From Lewinellaceae bacterium (GTDB lineage: Bacteria; Bacteroidota; Bacteroidia; Chitinophagales; Saprospiraceae), in the NCBI GenBank assembly GCA_020636375.1, contig JACJXZ010000006.1, forward strand, positions 62,001-126,000: 64,000 nucleotides of DNA, in the 5' to 3' direction. Shown here piece by piece: positions 35,467 to 44,806 of this stretch. Within the stretch, counting starts at the first letter, position 1. The number at the start of each line of letters is the position of its first letter. Both the position numbers and the translations under genes were made by a program. The notes beneath the pieces are model-generated. The model made no database searches and was not told the DNA's origin. It worked only from the letters and a program-made list of their open reading frames with translations.

Positions 35467-36216
35467 TCACCACCCCGAATTCAACCCCGCCAGCGTCGCC
35501 CGGCGGTACTTCTCCCGGTCGAATTCATAGAGCAACGGCGCTTTGTGCCGCACGCCCGTCCGGTGTTTGTCGGTAGGGATGAGAATGTCGTAGCTCAGGA
35601 TCTTGCGCCGGAAGTTGCGGCGGTCGAGCTGTTTTTCCAGGATGGTTTCATAAAGCGCCTGCAACTCCGGCATGGTGAACTGATCAGGCAGCAGGTCCAG
35701 CCCGACCGGCTGATAGTTCAGCTCCTTTTTCAGGGCTTCGTGCGCTTTCGCCACGATCTTTTTATGGTCGAGGATCATGTCGGGCAGGTCTTTCAGGGAG
35801 CACCATTCGCACGCCTCAGAAGTATAGTCCGGTTCTGGCTGTTCCACTTTCGAATATTCCAGCAGGGCGAAATAGCCAATCGTGACGAAACGCTGTTCGA
35901 ACCACCCCTGCAACGTTTTCGGAATGATCTTTTTTTCCACCAGCAGCGCCGCGTGCCCCTCGTCATTCCGGTTGGCATCCCCGAATAAATGAAACTGCCG
36001 GAGAAAGATGCCCTTCAGCCCCGACCGTTGTTCCGGCACGCGGGCGGCTTCCTCGTCGACGTCCCTGCCTTTCTCGACGAAACCGCCCGGCAACGCCCAC
36101 TTATCCAGTCGCTTCAGCTTCAGCAACAATACTTTTAGTTCGTTCTCGTGAAACCCGAAGATGACACAGTCGATGGATAAACCCGGATGCAGATTTTCTA
36201 CCTGAAAGGGAGGCAT
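35467..36216 (-). CDS. NrtR-like Nudix-domain transcriptional regulator
   Basis: A 249-residue protein with an N-terminal Nudix fold (DCVIFGFHENELKVLLLKLKRLDKWALPGGFVEKG) and a C-terminal winged helix (FTMPELQALYETILEKQLDRRNFRRKILSYDIL, in part). The Nudix box is degenerate: after GGFVEKG the catalytic REx2EE is replaced by ARVPEQRSG, so it probably binds a ligand without hydrolysing it. This is typical of NrtR-family repressors, some of which control sugar genes in Bacteroidota. It is divergent from a GH3 enzyme, with a palindrome between them at 36278-36296, so it probably regulates that gene and itself. Confidence 0.85.
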   Translation of the reverse strand: MPPFQVENLHPGLSIDCVIFGFHENELKVLLLKLKRLDKWALPGGFVEKGRDVDEEAARVPEQRSGLKGIFLRQFHLFGDANRNDEGHAALLVEKKIIPKTLQGWFEQRFVTIGYFALLEYSKVEQPEPDYTSEACEWCSLKDLPDMILDHKKIVAKAHEALKKELNYQPVGLDLLPDQFTMPELQALYETILEKQLDRRNFRRKILSYDILIPTDKHRTGVRHKAPLLYEFDREKYRRATLAGLNSGW

Positions 36217-36272
36217 GTCGTGTTTTTTAGTTTTTTCTCCTGCAAAGTTGGGAAAAAATAATTGTTTTACCC

Positions 36273-36280
36273 TACCTTTG
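36273..36280 (+). promoter_or_regulatory. Putative promoter -7 box of the GH3 gene
   Basis: TACCTTTG matches the Bacteroidota -7 consensus TAnnTTTG. A TTG near 36248 is at a suitable distance for the -33 box. It lies 32 bp upstream of the GH3 ATG and overlaps the palindrome at 36278. Confidence 0.6.
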
Positions 36281-36296
36281 TGTCATTATGACACAA
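36278..36296. promoter_or_regulatory. Palindromic operator candidate
   Basis: TTGTGTCATTATGACACAA is a 19-bp near-perfect palindrome (arms TTGTGTCAT / ATGACACAA) between the NrtR-like regulator and the GH3 gene. It overlaps the putative -7 box and would cover the transcription start, so a bound regulator would block transcription. Binding by the neighbour regulator is inferred. Confidence 0.65.
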
Positions 36297-36312
36297 TGAA
36301 AAATTCACGCTG

Positions 36313-38703
36313 ATGAAAAAGCCCCTCTTATTTTGTTCGTTTTTATCGCTTTTCTGCGCTTTCCAGTTGGCGGCGCAATCCACCTTTACAGACCTCAACC
36401 AGAATGGCCGTGAGGACCTGTACGAAGACGCCAGCCTTCCCCTGGCTGAGCGCGTAGCCGACCTGCTGCCTCGTCTTTCCCTGGAAGAAAAGGCAGGCCT
36501 GGTAGTCGGCATGGGCATTAACATACCTGGCATCATCGAACCGCAGCAGGAAGAAAAAGTGCCCGGAGCAGCGGGCAGCACTTTCCCGGTCCCCGCCCTG
36601 GGCATCCCCTCGATCATCCTGGCCGACGGCCCGGCGGGCCTGCGCATCGAACCGAAACGGGAAGGTGCCGGCGACAAAACCTATTACTGCACGGCCTTCC
36701 CCGTCGCTACCCTGCTGGCTTCTTCCTGGGATGTGGAACTGGCGGAAAGCGTGGGCCGGGCCATGGGCGAAGAGGTCAAGGAATACGGCGCGGACATCCT
36801 GCTGGCGCCAGGCATGAACATCCAACGCAACCCCCTGGCCGGGCGCAATTTTGAATACTTTTCGGAAGATCCTGTCCTGAGTGGTTATATGAGCGCGTCT
36901 ATCGTAAATGGAATAGAGTCGAACGGCGTGGGTACGTCCATCAAGCATTTCGTGGCCAACAACCAGGAGACCAACCGCATGACGGTCAACGCCATCGTCA
37001 GCCAACGGGCTTTGAGGGAAATCTACCTGCGCGGATTCGAGATCGCCGTCAAAGCAGCCCAGCCCTGGACGGTCATGAGTTCTTACAACAAGCTGAACGG
37101 GACGTATACCTCCCAGAACGGCGAGCTGCTCAACACCATCCTGCGCGACGAATGGGGCTTCGAAGGGCTGGTCATGACCGACTGGCTGGCGGGCGACGAT
37201 CCCGTGGCCCAGATGCGGGCCGGCAACGACCTGATCATGCCGGGCAACCCCGGCCAGGCCAAAGCCATTCTCGAGGCCGTGAAAAACGGATCGCTGGAGG
37301 AATCCGTGCTGGACACCAACGTGAAACGCATCCTGTCCATCGTCCTGCAATCGCCGGCCTTCCGGGGTTACGCCTATTCCGACAAACCGGACCTGGCCGC
37401 CCACGCCCGGATTGCCCGGCAGGCCGCGGCCGAAGGAGTCGTACTGCTGAAGAACGACGGCGTACTGCCCCTGGCACAAAAGGGCCTGAAAATTGCCGCC
37501 TTCGGCAATGGATCCTATGCGTTCGTCGCCGGAGGCACAGGGAGCGGAGACGTAAACGAGGCCTACACCGTCTCCCTGGTGCAGGGCCTGGAAAATGCCG
37601 GCTACCCGGTCGACGCGGGCATGAAAGCTGCCTACGAACAATACATCGCGAAAGAAAAAGGGAAGCTGCCCGAAAAGAAATTTTTCTTCGAACTCCTCCC
37701 TCCGATTCCGGAAATGCCCCTCGATAAAGCCTCCGTTGCCGCCAAAGCCCGGGAAACGGACCTGGCCTTCATCACCATCGGCCGCAATTCGGGCGAGTTT
37801 CAGGACCGCACCGAGGCCGGCGACTTCTACCTCACCGAGGCCGAAAAAGACATGATCCGGACGGTTTCGGAAACCTACCACGCCGCCGGAAAAAAGGTGG
37901 CCGTGATCCTCAATATCGGCAACGTGATCGAGACCGCCAGTTGGCGCGGCCAGGCAGACGCCATCGTCCTGCCCTGGCAGGGCGGCCAGGAGGCCGGCAA
38001 CGCCCTGGCGGACGTCCTGCTCGGCAAGGTGAACCCCTCCGGGAAACTGCCGACTACCTTCCCGTTGAAATACGGTGACACGCCCAGTGCTGAAAACTTT
38101 CCGGGAGAAGAACTGCCCGGCGCTGTAGAGAAGGAATTCGGCGGGTTCTCCCGGGGCAAGGCTTCGGAGGTGGTTTACGAGGAGGGTATTTACGTCGGCT
38201 ACCGGTATTTCAGCACCTTCGGGGTAAAGACGGCTTTTCCCTTTGGCTTCGGCCTGTCCTATACGGATTTCTCTTACGAAAACCTGTCGTTGGGCGACAA
38301 GGCATTTGACGGCGCGCTGTCCGTCTCCGTCGACATCGTCAATACCGGAACCGCCGCCGGCAGGGAAGCCGCGCAACTGTACCTCTCCGCTCCCCAGGCC
38401 TCGCTGGACAAACCCGCCCTGGAACTGAAGGGCTTTGCCAAAACGAAGCTGCTCCAGCCGGGCGAACGCCAAACCCTTCAGTTTACCCTCACGGAAAAGA
38501 GCCTGGCCTCTTTCGATCCGGAGCGCTCAAGCTGGATAGCAGATAGAGGAACCTATATCCTGAAAGTCGGCGCTTCCAGCGAAGACATCCGGGTAATCGG
38601 CAGGTTTACGGTAGAGAAGGAGATCCTCGTGGAGAAGGCTCACAAGGTGCTGGTGCCGGGCCGGGAGATTGGCAAGATGAGGTCGGCCGGGGGGAGCAGG
38701 TGA
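36313..38703 (+). CDS. Glycoside hydrolase family 3 (beta-glucosidase-like), exported
   Basis: A 796-residue protein with signal peptide (MKKPLLFCSFLSLFCAFQLAAQ). The N-terminal GH3 barrel contains the nucleophile region GLVMTDWLAGDD (Asp ~ residue 294) and KHFVANNQETNR (substrate/acid-base region). The GH3 C-terminal domain (VAVILNIGNVIE, VLPWQGGQEAGNALADVL) follows, and a fibronectin-III-like end (VSVDIVNTGTAAGREAAQLYLS). GH3 enzymes release terminal glucose or xylose from oligosaccharides in the periplasm. There is no SusC/D pair nearby. It is probably under control of the divergent NrtR-like regulator. Confidence 0.93.
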   Translation: MKKPLLFCSFLSLFCAFQLAAQSTFTDLNQNGREDLYEDASLPLAERVADLLPRLSLEEKAGLVVGMGINIPGIIEPQQEEKVPGAAGSTFPVPALGIPSIILADGPAGLRIEPKREGAGDKTYYCTAFPVATLLASSWDVELAESVGRAMGEEVKEYGADILLAPGMNIQRNPLAGRNFEYFSEDPVLSGYMSASIVNGIESNGVGTSIKHFVANNQETNRMTVNAIVSQRALREIYLRGFEIAVKAAQPWTVMSSYNKLNGTYTSQNGELLNTILRDEWGFEGLVMTDWLAGDDPVAQMRAGNDLIMPGNPGQAKAILEAVKNGSLEESVLDTNVKRILSIVLQSPAFRGYAYSDKPDLAAHARIARQAAAEGVVLLKNDGVLPLAQKGLKIAAFGNGSYAFVAGGTGSGDVNEAYTVSLVQGLENAGYPVDAGMKAAYEQYIAKEKGKLPEKKFFFELLPPIPEMPLDKASVAAKARETDLAFITIGRNSGEFQDRTEAGDFYLTEAEKDMIRTVSETYHAAGKKVAVILNIGNVIETASWRGQADAIVLPWQGGQEAGNALADVLLGKVNPSGKLPTTFPLKYGDTPSAENFPGEELPGAVEKEFGGFSRGKASEVVYEEGIYVGYRYFSTFGVKTAFPFGFGLSYTDFSYENLSLGDKAFDGALSVSVDIVNTGTAAGREAAQLYLSAPQASLDKPALELKGFAKTKLLQPGERQTLQFTLTEKSLASFDPERSSWIADRGTYILKVGASSEDIRVIGRFTVEKEILVEKAHKVLVPGREIGKMRSAGGSR

Positions 38704-38709
38704 GGGTGG

Positions 38710-38759
38710 TTATATTGTTATATTGTTATATTGTTATATTGTTATATTGTTATATTGTT
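38710..38759. repeat. Tandem repeat TTATATTG x6
   Basis: Six perfect copies of an 8-bp unit just after the GH3 stop. The reading frame is not affected. Related ATATTGTG (33141) and AATATAAC (35418) tracts occur elsewhere. Confidence 0.9.
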
Positions 38760-38887
38760 GGCAGAGCGGGGGTTGATAGCGGTGGTGGCTACCCGCGGGC
38801 GCGATTCCTTTTTGTACCCCTTGCTCGGTTTTAGGCCCGGCCGGCCGGCCGGGTAAATCTTAGGCTGTAGGTTTTAGGGGGGCAACC

Positions 38888-39062
38888 CAGGCCTGAGATT
38901 GTTCAGAAATGTGTGTCCGCCCGCAAGTTTTGAACCGCAGAGGCCGCCGAGAACCACAGAGTATTCGCTTGACAGCGAATACTTTGTGACCTCTCTGCGC
39001 GTCTCCGCGGCCTCTGCGGTTTAAACAAAAGACACAGCGTTTTGAACAGTCCCCCAGGCCTA
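38888..39062. repeat. Nested inverted-repeat (hairpin) element, ~175 bp
   Basis: The outer arms AGGCCTGAGATTGTTCAGAA and TTGAACAGTCCCCCAGGCCT are imperfect reverse complements. The middle arms AACCGCAGAGGCCGC (38933) and GCGGCCTCTGCGGTT (39007) are perfect. At the centre, GTATTCGCT-tgac-AGCGAATAC (38961-38982) is a perfect hairpin. No gene is seen in 38704-39252 apart from this and the preceding tandem repeat. Confidence 0.75.
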
Positions 39063-39252
39063 ATCGGGCACTCAACAGGCGCCTAACGCACAAAACCTAT
39101 TGCCGTCAAGTATAACGGCAAATAGCTAAACTGTCCCTCTCCTGCCAATAACTGTGGGGAGCAAAAGGGCTGATCAACGAAGCCCATTTGCTCCTCCCCA
39201 ATAACCAATTAAACCTCACCTGTTCAGGCTGGCAACCAATCAACCAATCAAC

Positions 39253-39651
39253 TTACCCCTCCCCCGCCTTCCCCCGGGCCTTCTCCGCTTTCCGCTCCGC
39301 CTTCCGGGCCTTTTCCTCCGCTCTCAATGCATCCTTTTCAGCTTTGATGGCCTCGGCGCGGGCGCGGGCGGCGTCCTCCCGGGCTTCGGCGGCCTTGCGC
39401 TCTTTTTTGTAGGCGCGCACGTCGGTTTTCGCCTCCTTGTGCCGGGCTTTGACGGCGTCCATCTCTTTATCGTTTTCCGTGGGTTCCTTTTTGCTGAAGA
39501 TGGAAAAGAGGCCTTCCTGCTTTTCCGGTTCGGCCTTTTGGGCTTGTTTGTCTTTGTCGCGTTTGAAAATGCCCTGCGCCCCGGCGGGCAGAGACAGGGT
39601 GAGGAAGAATACAAAATACAATCCGAACATCAATGGCATCTGCCGCTTCAT
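39253..39651 (-). CDS. Exported Lys/Ala/Glu-rich coiled-coil protein
   Basis: A 132-residue protein with a signal peptide ending LSLPAGAQG. The mature part is almost entirely charged helix (KARHKEAKTDVRAYKKERKAAEAREDAARARAEAIK, in part), so it is probably an extended periplasmic coiled coil. The composition is low-complexity and no family is assigned. Confidence 0.65.
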   Translation of the reverse strand: MKRQMPLMFGLYFVFFLTLSLPAGAQGIFKRDKDKQAQKAEPEKQEGLFSIFSKKEPTENDKEMDAVKARHKEAKTDVRAYKKERKAAEAREDAARARAEAIKAEKDALRAEEKARKAERKAEKARGKAGEG

Positions 39652-39847
39652 ATTGTCGTTTTTTGAATTTTGAAAACTTCCCTATAACGAAAACTCCGGG
39701 GCATTTCTTGCGGTAGCCAGCCCGATAGCACGCATTTGTTCACAATGTTTTTAACTCCTCATCGTTTATTTGGTATTACCAAATCTGTATGAACTCCGGG
39801 TCGTAGTGCCGTAAAACCGCAAAACCTAAACACCTAAACCGTTACTT

Positions 39848-41185
39848 ATGAAAACGACATCCTTACTCCTCCTGCTGGCCCTGCCGGCCGCCCTGTTGGC
39901 ACAGTTTACCTTCCCTGTCTGCGAGGTGGAACCCGCCGAAGAAGCCCTGAATGAGGTTCCCTACCACGATGTTATAACTTATCTGGCAGAACGGGACAAA
40001 CACAACTCTGGAACAGGCCAGGACGCCCCGGAGCCCCGCCTGGATGCCTACGGGCGCCAGCCCTACCCGCTGGTCCCTACCCACGGCAACCACCCCTTCG
40101 TCGTATCCGCCCACCAGGCCTACGCCCAGCACCGCCCGCTGGCGATCTCTCCCGACATGATCTGGCTGCTGCTCCTGCAGGGCTTCGCCGCCCACGTAGA
40201 CGCCAACGGGGAAGCCTTGCGGCACCACTTCGTGCAGCACGAAGGCCGACAGGTGCTGTACGTGCAGCGCGACGATTACGTGCGCGGCGATTCTCTCTTC
40301 CCCTGGCCAGAGGTGTTCTCTGAGTTCCGGGATCAGATCGAGGCCTACACCAGCAAGGAGGTCGTGCCCCTGGTTTCCGCCCAATTTTCCACTACCGGCC
40401 CGACAGAACGCGCCGCCTTCGAAGTGACGCTGATGGACGCCATGAGTACCTATTTCCTCTTCGTTATGGGAATCACCTGCGGCATCCCCGAGATTACGCT
40501 GGAGGGTACACCCGAAGACTGGGCGGAGCTGGAACGCCGCGCTGGCCAATTGGGCCGGTATGAGCTGAGCTGGTGGACAGACGAGCTGCAGCCCATTCTG
40601 CGCGAGTTCACCCTGGCTTCCCGGGGGCAGGCCAACCAGGATTTCTGGCGCGATTTTTTCCTGTACGAGACGCCCGACATCGGCTGCGGCGCCGTCGGCT
40701 ACGTCACCGGATGGATCACCCTGTTTTTCCCTTACTACCACGAACAGCCCAACCCCTGGATCACGGAGCGCAAAGCAGTGGACGATTTTTACGCCGCCCT
40801 CAACGAGGCCGTCGGCCTGCGCAATGACCCCAAAGTGCAGCGAAAGATGAAGAAAACAGCCCGGAAAAGAAACGCCCGGCAAAAGTGGGCGGCCGTCCGC
40901 GAAAAAATGCGCCCCCGCCCCCAGGCTTTCGGCCTGCCCGCCATCGAGATCGCCCAGTTGCCCATGGGCCTGTCCAGCGCCGACCTGCTGGTGGACTACA
41001 ACGGCCTCCGCCTGGACTACAAACTGCAGGCCGGCTTCGTCGGTATCCGGCAGGACGCTCAAACCCTGGCCCTGCGCCCGGAGATCAACTGGCTGGTGGT
41101 GGACACCGGCAAGGAACCCTCGGCAGAGGACGAGGCGCTGTATGATAAATGGCTGGAGGAGCAGAAGCGGGCGGCAGGGCGGTAA
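39848..41185 (+). CDS. DUF4419 domain protein, exported
   Basis: A 445-residue protein with a short signal peptide (MKTTSLLLLLALPAALLAQ). The DUF4419 signature is clear: HPFVVSAHQAYAQHRPLAISPDMIWLLLLQGFAAH near residue 90 (in part SPDMIWLLLLQGF), then VPLVSAQFSTTGP, FFLYETPDIGCGAVGYVTGWITLFFPY. The family occurs in bacteria and fungi and has no known activity. Monocistronic; its leader contains an AT-rich stretch ending CCGTTACTTATG. Confidence 0.85.
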   Translation: MKTTSLLLLLALPAALLAQFTFPVCEVEPAEEALNEVPYHDVITYLAERDKHNSGTGQDAPEPRLDAYGRQPYPLVPTHGNHPFVVSAHQAYAQHRPLAISPDMIWLLLLQGFAAHVDANGEALRHHFVQHEGRQVLYVQRDDYVRGDSLFPWPEVFSEFRDQIEAYTSKEVVPLVSAQFSTTGPTERAAFEVTLMDAMSTYFLFVMGITCGIPEITLEGTPEDWAELERRAGQLGRYELSWWTDELQPILREFTLASRGQANQDFWRDFFLYETPDIGCGAVGYVTGWITLFFPYYHEQPNPWITERKAVDDFYAALNEAVGLRNDPKVQRKMKKTARKRNARQKWAAVREKMRPRPQAFGLPAIEIAQLPMGLSSADLLVDYNGLRLDYKLQAGFVGIRQDAQTLALRPEINWLVVDTGKEPSAEDEALYDKWLEEQKRAAGR

Positions 41186-41297
41186 AGCAAAATCTGACCG
41201 GCATTGCGTCATAAAAAAGGAGATGAGGAGGGCGCGGGCCCATCCTCATCGTCCAAAAGAGCGTTAGAGGCCATTTGTGTTTCCGGGGCTGCCAGGG

Positions 41298-43274
41298 TCA
41301 GAGGTTTCCGTTATCCAGGTACCACTGGTGGATGCGGGAGAGTTCCATTTCGGTGAGGCCGTTGCCGGACTCTCCCTCTGGAACCTGGTACAACAGGAAT
41401 TCATCGACCTTCCCGTTGTAATCCTGCAGGGTGCTCCCGTTTTCGAAATGCCAGTCGGTGGTGCCGAAGTAGGATTCCGGGCCGGAACTCGAATTTACCC
41501 ATCCGCAGATGGATACATAGGGCAGCAGTTGCCGGGTGGCGTCGGGCACGCCGTCCAGATATATTTTCACGACTCCTTTTTCCACCGAGATGTAGACGTG
41601 CGTCCATTCCCCGGCCGCGATGCCGGACTCGCTCCTGGTTTCCATATATCCGCCGTAAGTCGCATTGTAAACGGAGAACGCCACCTTGTCGTGGTTCAGG
41701 TACAGGCGGTAGGTCGACTCCGGATAATTGTACTCCGGATTGTAATTGCTGGCAATGACCTGGGTGTCCCGGGCAACGGTATTGGGTTTGATCCAGAAGC
41801 TCAGCAACCAGTAGTCGGCATATTTCATCAGGTTGACGATGCCGGGATAAGGCAGGTGTGCGTCCCCGAACCCATCCAGGGCCAGGCAGTTGCCGAGTAC
41901 GCCGTTGCCTTCCACCCTGGCGTTGCCGAACAGGTCGCTGGGGTGAATCTCTTCAAAGTGCATTTCCCTGTCTCCGGAGAGGAACTGCGCTTCCGGATCG
42001 TAAGTCAGTTCCTGGTAGTAGGCATACATGTTCCTTATCACTCCGGGCGCAAGATACTCTTCGTAAAGGAAGAACTCATCCATAAATCCCTGGTAGTTGG
42101 TTGCGGTGGCGTTGTTACTGAGGTTGTACTCGGAAGTACCCAGGTAGAACATGGCGCCCGGTGTGTCATAAGTCAGCATGTCTACATTATTGGCAACCAC
42201 GTCCGGCTGGCCGTTCAGGTAGATGGTGACGAAATTGTCCAGCACGGTGATGCAGATGTGGTTCCAAACCCCGGGGGTTACGGCCCCATTGGTAAGTACC
42301 CTTTTGAGGTTTCCGAAGCCATCATTGGCAAAAAGGGCTACCTGCCCGCCCAGCAGAGAACACTTATAGGGCCCATATTGGCCATCGTATTTGGAAAAGA
42401 GGATCTGTTCGGGTTTGGCGATGCTACCGGGCTTAATCCAGAAGCTGTAGGTAAGCCCCGGCTTGGTGGCGTCGTGTACCTGCTTTAGTTTATGATTGAA
42501 ATCGCTGTCGCCGTCACACCCGTAGCTGCCGTTAAAGAAAGCGCATTTTTCAGAAATGCCGCCGTAGTAAATGTAATTATCGCCGTCGCAATAGTACCTG
42601 TCTACGAAAGCATCGGCATGAATCCTGAACTTATCCGGCGAAAACGCTTCGATGACAAAAGTAGGGGATACATTGGTCCGGATGAGGCTGAACCGGACGG
42701 TATCATAAACCAGTTGCCCGTTGATGCGCCGGCCGTAAACATTGTAAAGCGCTTCGAAGTCGATCCGGTCGTTGTCCAGGCCGATCATCGCGGCATCGAA
42801 GTTCCGGATGGCAAAAGTACCATCGAGGAATTGCTCTACCGTCATTTTACTGGCCTTGCCGTCAGGAAGGAAGATACCGGTATGGAGGTTGAGTTGTTCC
42901 TCCCGGTCACTGCTTCCACGCATAGGAATAAAAAAATCGTAGCGCTCCGGGTTGTTGCTTTGCAAACAGGCGATATCATAGTTCTCGATACTGATGAACG
43001 GGTTTCCCCGCCCGAACAACCAATCGTGGACGCTGGTGCCTCTGGGAAGCGGTTCGTACTGATTATCACTGGGCTGGCTGATCTTATAGATCACATCCTT
43101 GGTGCAATCCCGTACGCCGAACTGCAGCCCGTTGATGGTGTAGGCATGGTCCACCTTCCAGGAGCCCGCGATCAGGTTCCATACGGTGGTAGCCGGGCGC
43201 GCTTCTTCTTCAAACAGGGAGCATGAAGACAACAATAACGCAAAGAGGAAAAAAAGAGTGACTGGATATTTCAT
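41298..43274 (-). CDS. Lipoprotein with two LamG-like domains
   Basis: A 658-residue protein with lipobox LLLSSCSLFEE (Cys18). The N-terminal ~220 residues are of unknown type. Two concanavalin-A-like LamG domains follow: ~245-410 (LTYSFWIKPGSIAKPEQILFS ... VTIYLNGQPDVV ... GFMDEFFLYEEYL) and ~470-640 (LSFWIKPNTVA ... VKIYLDGVPD ... GKVDEFLLYQV). LamG domains bind carbohydrate or protein at the cell surface. It follows the small lipoprotein gene at 43286 by 11 bp, so the two are probably co-transcribed. Confidence 0.85.
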   Translation of the reverse strand: MKYPVTLFFLFALLLSSCSLFEEEARPATTVWNLIAGSWKVDHAYTINGLQFGVRDCTKDVIYKISQPSDNQYEPLPRGTSVHDWLFGRGNPFISIENYDIACLQSNNPERYDFFIPMRGSSDREEQLNLHTGIFLPDGKASKMTVEQFLDGTFAIRNFDAAMIGLDNDRIDFEALYNVYGRRINGQLVYDTVRFSLIRTNVSPTFVIEAFSPDKFRIHADAFVDRYYCDGDNYIYYGGISEKCAFFNGSYGCDGDSDFNHKLKQVHDATKPGLTYSFWIKPGSIAKPEQILFSKYDGQYGPYKCSLLGGQVALFANDGFGNLKRVLTNGAVTPGVWNHICITVLDNFVTIYLNGQPDVVANNVDMLTYDTPGAMFYLGTSEYNLSNNATATNYQGFMDEFFLYEEYLAPGVIRNMYAYYQELTYDPEAQFLSGDREMHFEEIHPSDLFGNARVEGNGVLGNCLALDGFGDAHLPYPGIVNLMKYADYWLLSFWIKPNTVARDTQVIASNYNPEYNYPESTYRLYLNHDKVAFSVYNATYGGYMETRSESGIAAGEWTHVYISVEKGVVKIYLDGVPDATRQLLPYVSICGWVNSSSGPESYFGTTDWHFENGSTLQDYNGKVDEFLLYQVPEGESGNGLTEMELSRIHQWYLDNGNL

Positions 43275-43285
43275 GGTGCCCGGTT

Positions 43286-43873
43286 TTATTGAATCCTGGT
43301 GATGCTGATGATTTCCACCTGCGGCCTGCCGGGGTCTGGCGTATAATCAGGGTTGGGCAAAACGGTGAGGATTGCCGACCGGGCATAATTGTTGCTGGCC
43401 ATGCCCCGCCCGCCGATGGAAGCCGTGTTGTTGTTCTCGTCCCGCTCATCGACGTCATCCTCCACGTCCGCATTGGTTTCAAATACATACTGGCCGGGCT
43501 TGTTCAGCAGCAGTTCAACAGCCTGCTCATCCAGCCCTCCGGCGATCAGAGACTTGATCAGGAGGTCGAAGTTCTTCGTAATCTCCCAGGCCGCGTCGGG
43601 GCTTTCGCGGTAGAGGACATTGACGTCGGAGTCGCTGGCTTCGGCCGTTTTGGTGCAATCCGCCAGGGCGTTGACCCCGCCGAAGATCAGGTTGGTTACC
43701 TGGTTGATGATGTTCATGCTCTCTCCCAGGATGATGCTGGCCGTCGACAGCCCTATGTCGCAGGTAAGATCCGCCTTTTCCAGAATGTCGCACAGTTTAG
43801 CATCGTCTTCGCAGGAAGTGCTGATGAACAGGGGCATGAATGCCAGGATTAAAAGCGTAGCGCCTCGTTTCAT
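43286..43873 (-). CDS. Lipoprotein of unknown function
   Basis: A 195-residue protein with lipobox FISTSC (Cys21). The N-terminal half is helical (LCDILEKADLTCDIGLSTASIILGES) with several Cys. The C-terminal part contains PGQYVFETNADVEDDVDERDENNN, a pattern typical of CARDB-like beta sandwiches. First gene of a two-gene unit with the LamG lipoprotein. Confidence 0.7.
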   Translation of the reverse strand: MKRGATLLILAFMPLFISTSCEDDAKLCDILEKADLTCDIGLSTASIILGESMNIINQVTNLIFGGVNALADCTKTAEASDSDVNVLYRESPDAAWEITKNFDLLIKSLIAGGLDEQAVELLLNKPGQYVFETNADVEDDVDERDENNNTASIGGRGMASNNYARSAILTVLPNPDYTPDPGRPQVEIISITRIQ

Positions 43874-44015
43874 GACGTATCGTTTTTTATTTGTTCTAAA
43901 AAAATACCGATACCCAATATAGGGTAGTGCAGAAGGCCGGCCACGACTTTCTTGCAGAACGGCGGGAATGGCACGTAAATGCGGAGAATTTTCTTGTAAA
44001 GGAAAGAGCAGGCGC

Positions 44016-44795
44016 CTATTTGGTGTGCAACTTCCTGAATTTTGCCATCACTTCCTGCCGGTAGGAGGGGCTAACCGGTATAGGGGCCAGCTTTTCGCGA
44101 TATTCCAGAAAGAGGGTGGCGTCGTCCAGCGCCTGCACATTGTCCAGGTTGACGGCATAGGACCGGTGTACTCTGATTACAGAAGGGTGGCGGACCTGTC
44201 GGCAGAAGCTCTTCAAATTGGCGGAGAAGAGGTGCGCATTCGTCTCCGTAATGATCTTCACGCTGCTGCCTTCTGCTTCTACCCACAAAATATCCCTGAC
44301 ATGAAGCCGTTTGTAGGTATTGTCGACGCTTTTGATGAAGAAGTAGCCGTCTGCCGAAAAAAGGGGGCAGGCCACATTTTTTTTAGTGGGGGAAGGGGTG
44401 CGCTCTGGCTGGCTTCTCTTAAAAAATACGGACAGAGCCATGTCGATGGTAATATCCAGTTGCGCCGGAGTGCAAGGCTTGAGCAGATAGGCAGATGGAT
44501 CGGCGGCTTTGGCGCGCTCGCGGGTGCCGGCATCCGAGTAGGAGGTGAGGAAAATGACCGGGGCAGGCCGGAGGGCGCGGATCCTCTGCGCCAGTTCGAT
44601 GCCGTCCATGCCGGTTTCGCCCAGATGGATATCGATCAGGACGAGGCTGGGTTGTTCCCGCTTATATGTTTCCAGGGCTACCTCGCCGTCGTGGCAACAG
44701 TAAATATTCTGGTAACCAAAATCCTGCAATTGTTCCAGCAGCCCGCGGGCCATAATGCGGTCGTCTTCCACGATGAGTATCTTCAGTTGTTCCAT
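44016..44795 (-). CDS. LytTR-family response regulator
   Basis: A 259-residue protein. The receiver domain has acidic pocket VEDD (~9), phosphoacceptor LVLIDIHLGE (Asp ~56) and FLTSYSD. The LytTR DNA-binding domain (~155-255) has VKIITETNAHLFSANLKSFC ... IRVHRSYAVNLDNVQAL. It lies 11 bp after the histidine kinase, so the two form a two-component system. Targets are unknown. Confidence 0.92.
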   Translation of the reverse strand: MEQLKILIVEDDRIMARGLLEQLQDFGYQNIYCCHDGEVALETYKREQPSLVLIDIHLGETGMDGIELAQRIRALRPAPVIFLTSYSDAGTRERAKAADPSAYLLKPCTPAQLDITIDMALSVFFKRSQPERTPSPTKKNVACPLFSADGYFFIKSVDNTYKRLHVRDILWVEAEGSSVKIITETNAHLFSANLKSFCRQVRHPSVIRVHRSYAVNLDNVQALDDATLFLEYREKLAPIPVSPSYRQEVMAKFRKLHTK

Positions 44796-44806
44796 AGCTT
44801 CAGCAG

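Noticed and set aside
36343..38472. 709-codon open frame opposite the GH3 gene
   Set aside because: Shadow of the GH3 reading frame; no recognisable domain.
38710..38759. Possible CRISPR array (regular repeats)
   Set aside because: An 8-bp perfect tandem repeat without spacers; no cas genes nearby.
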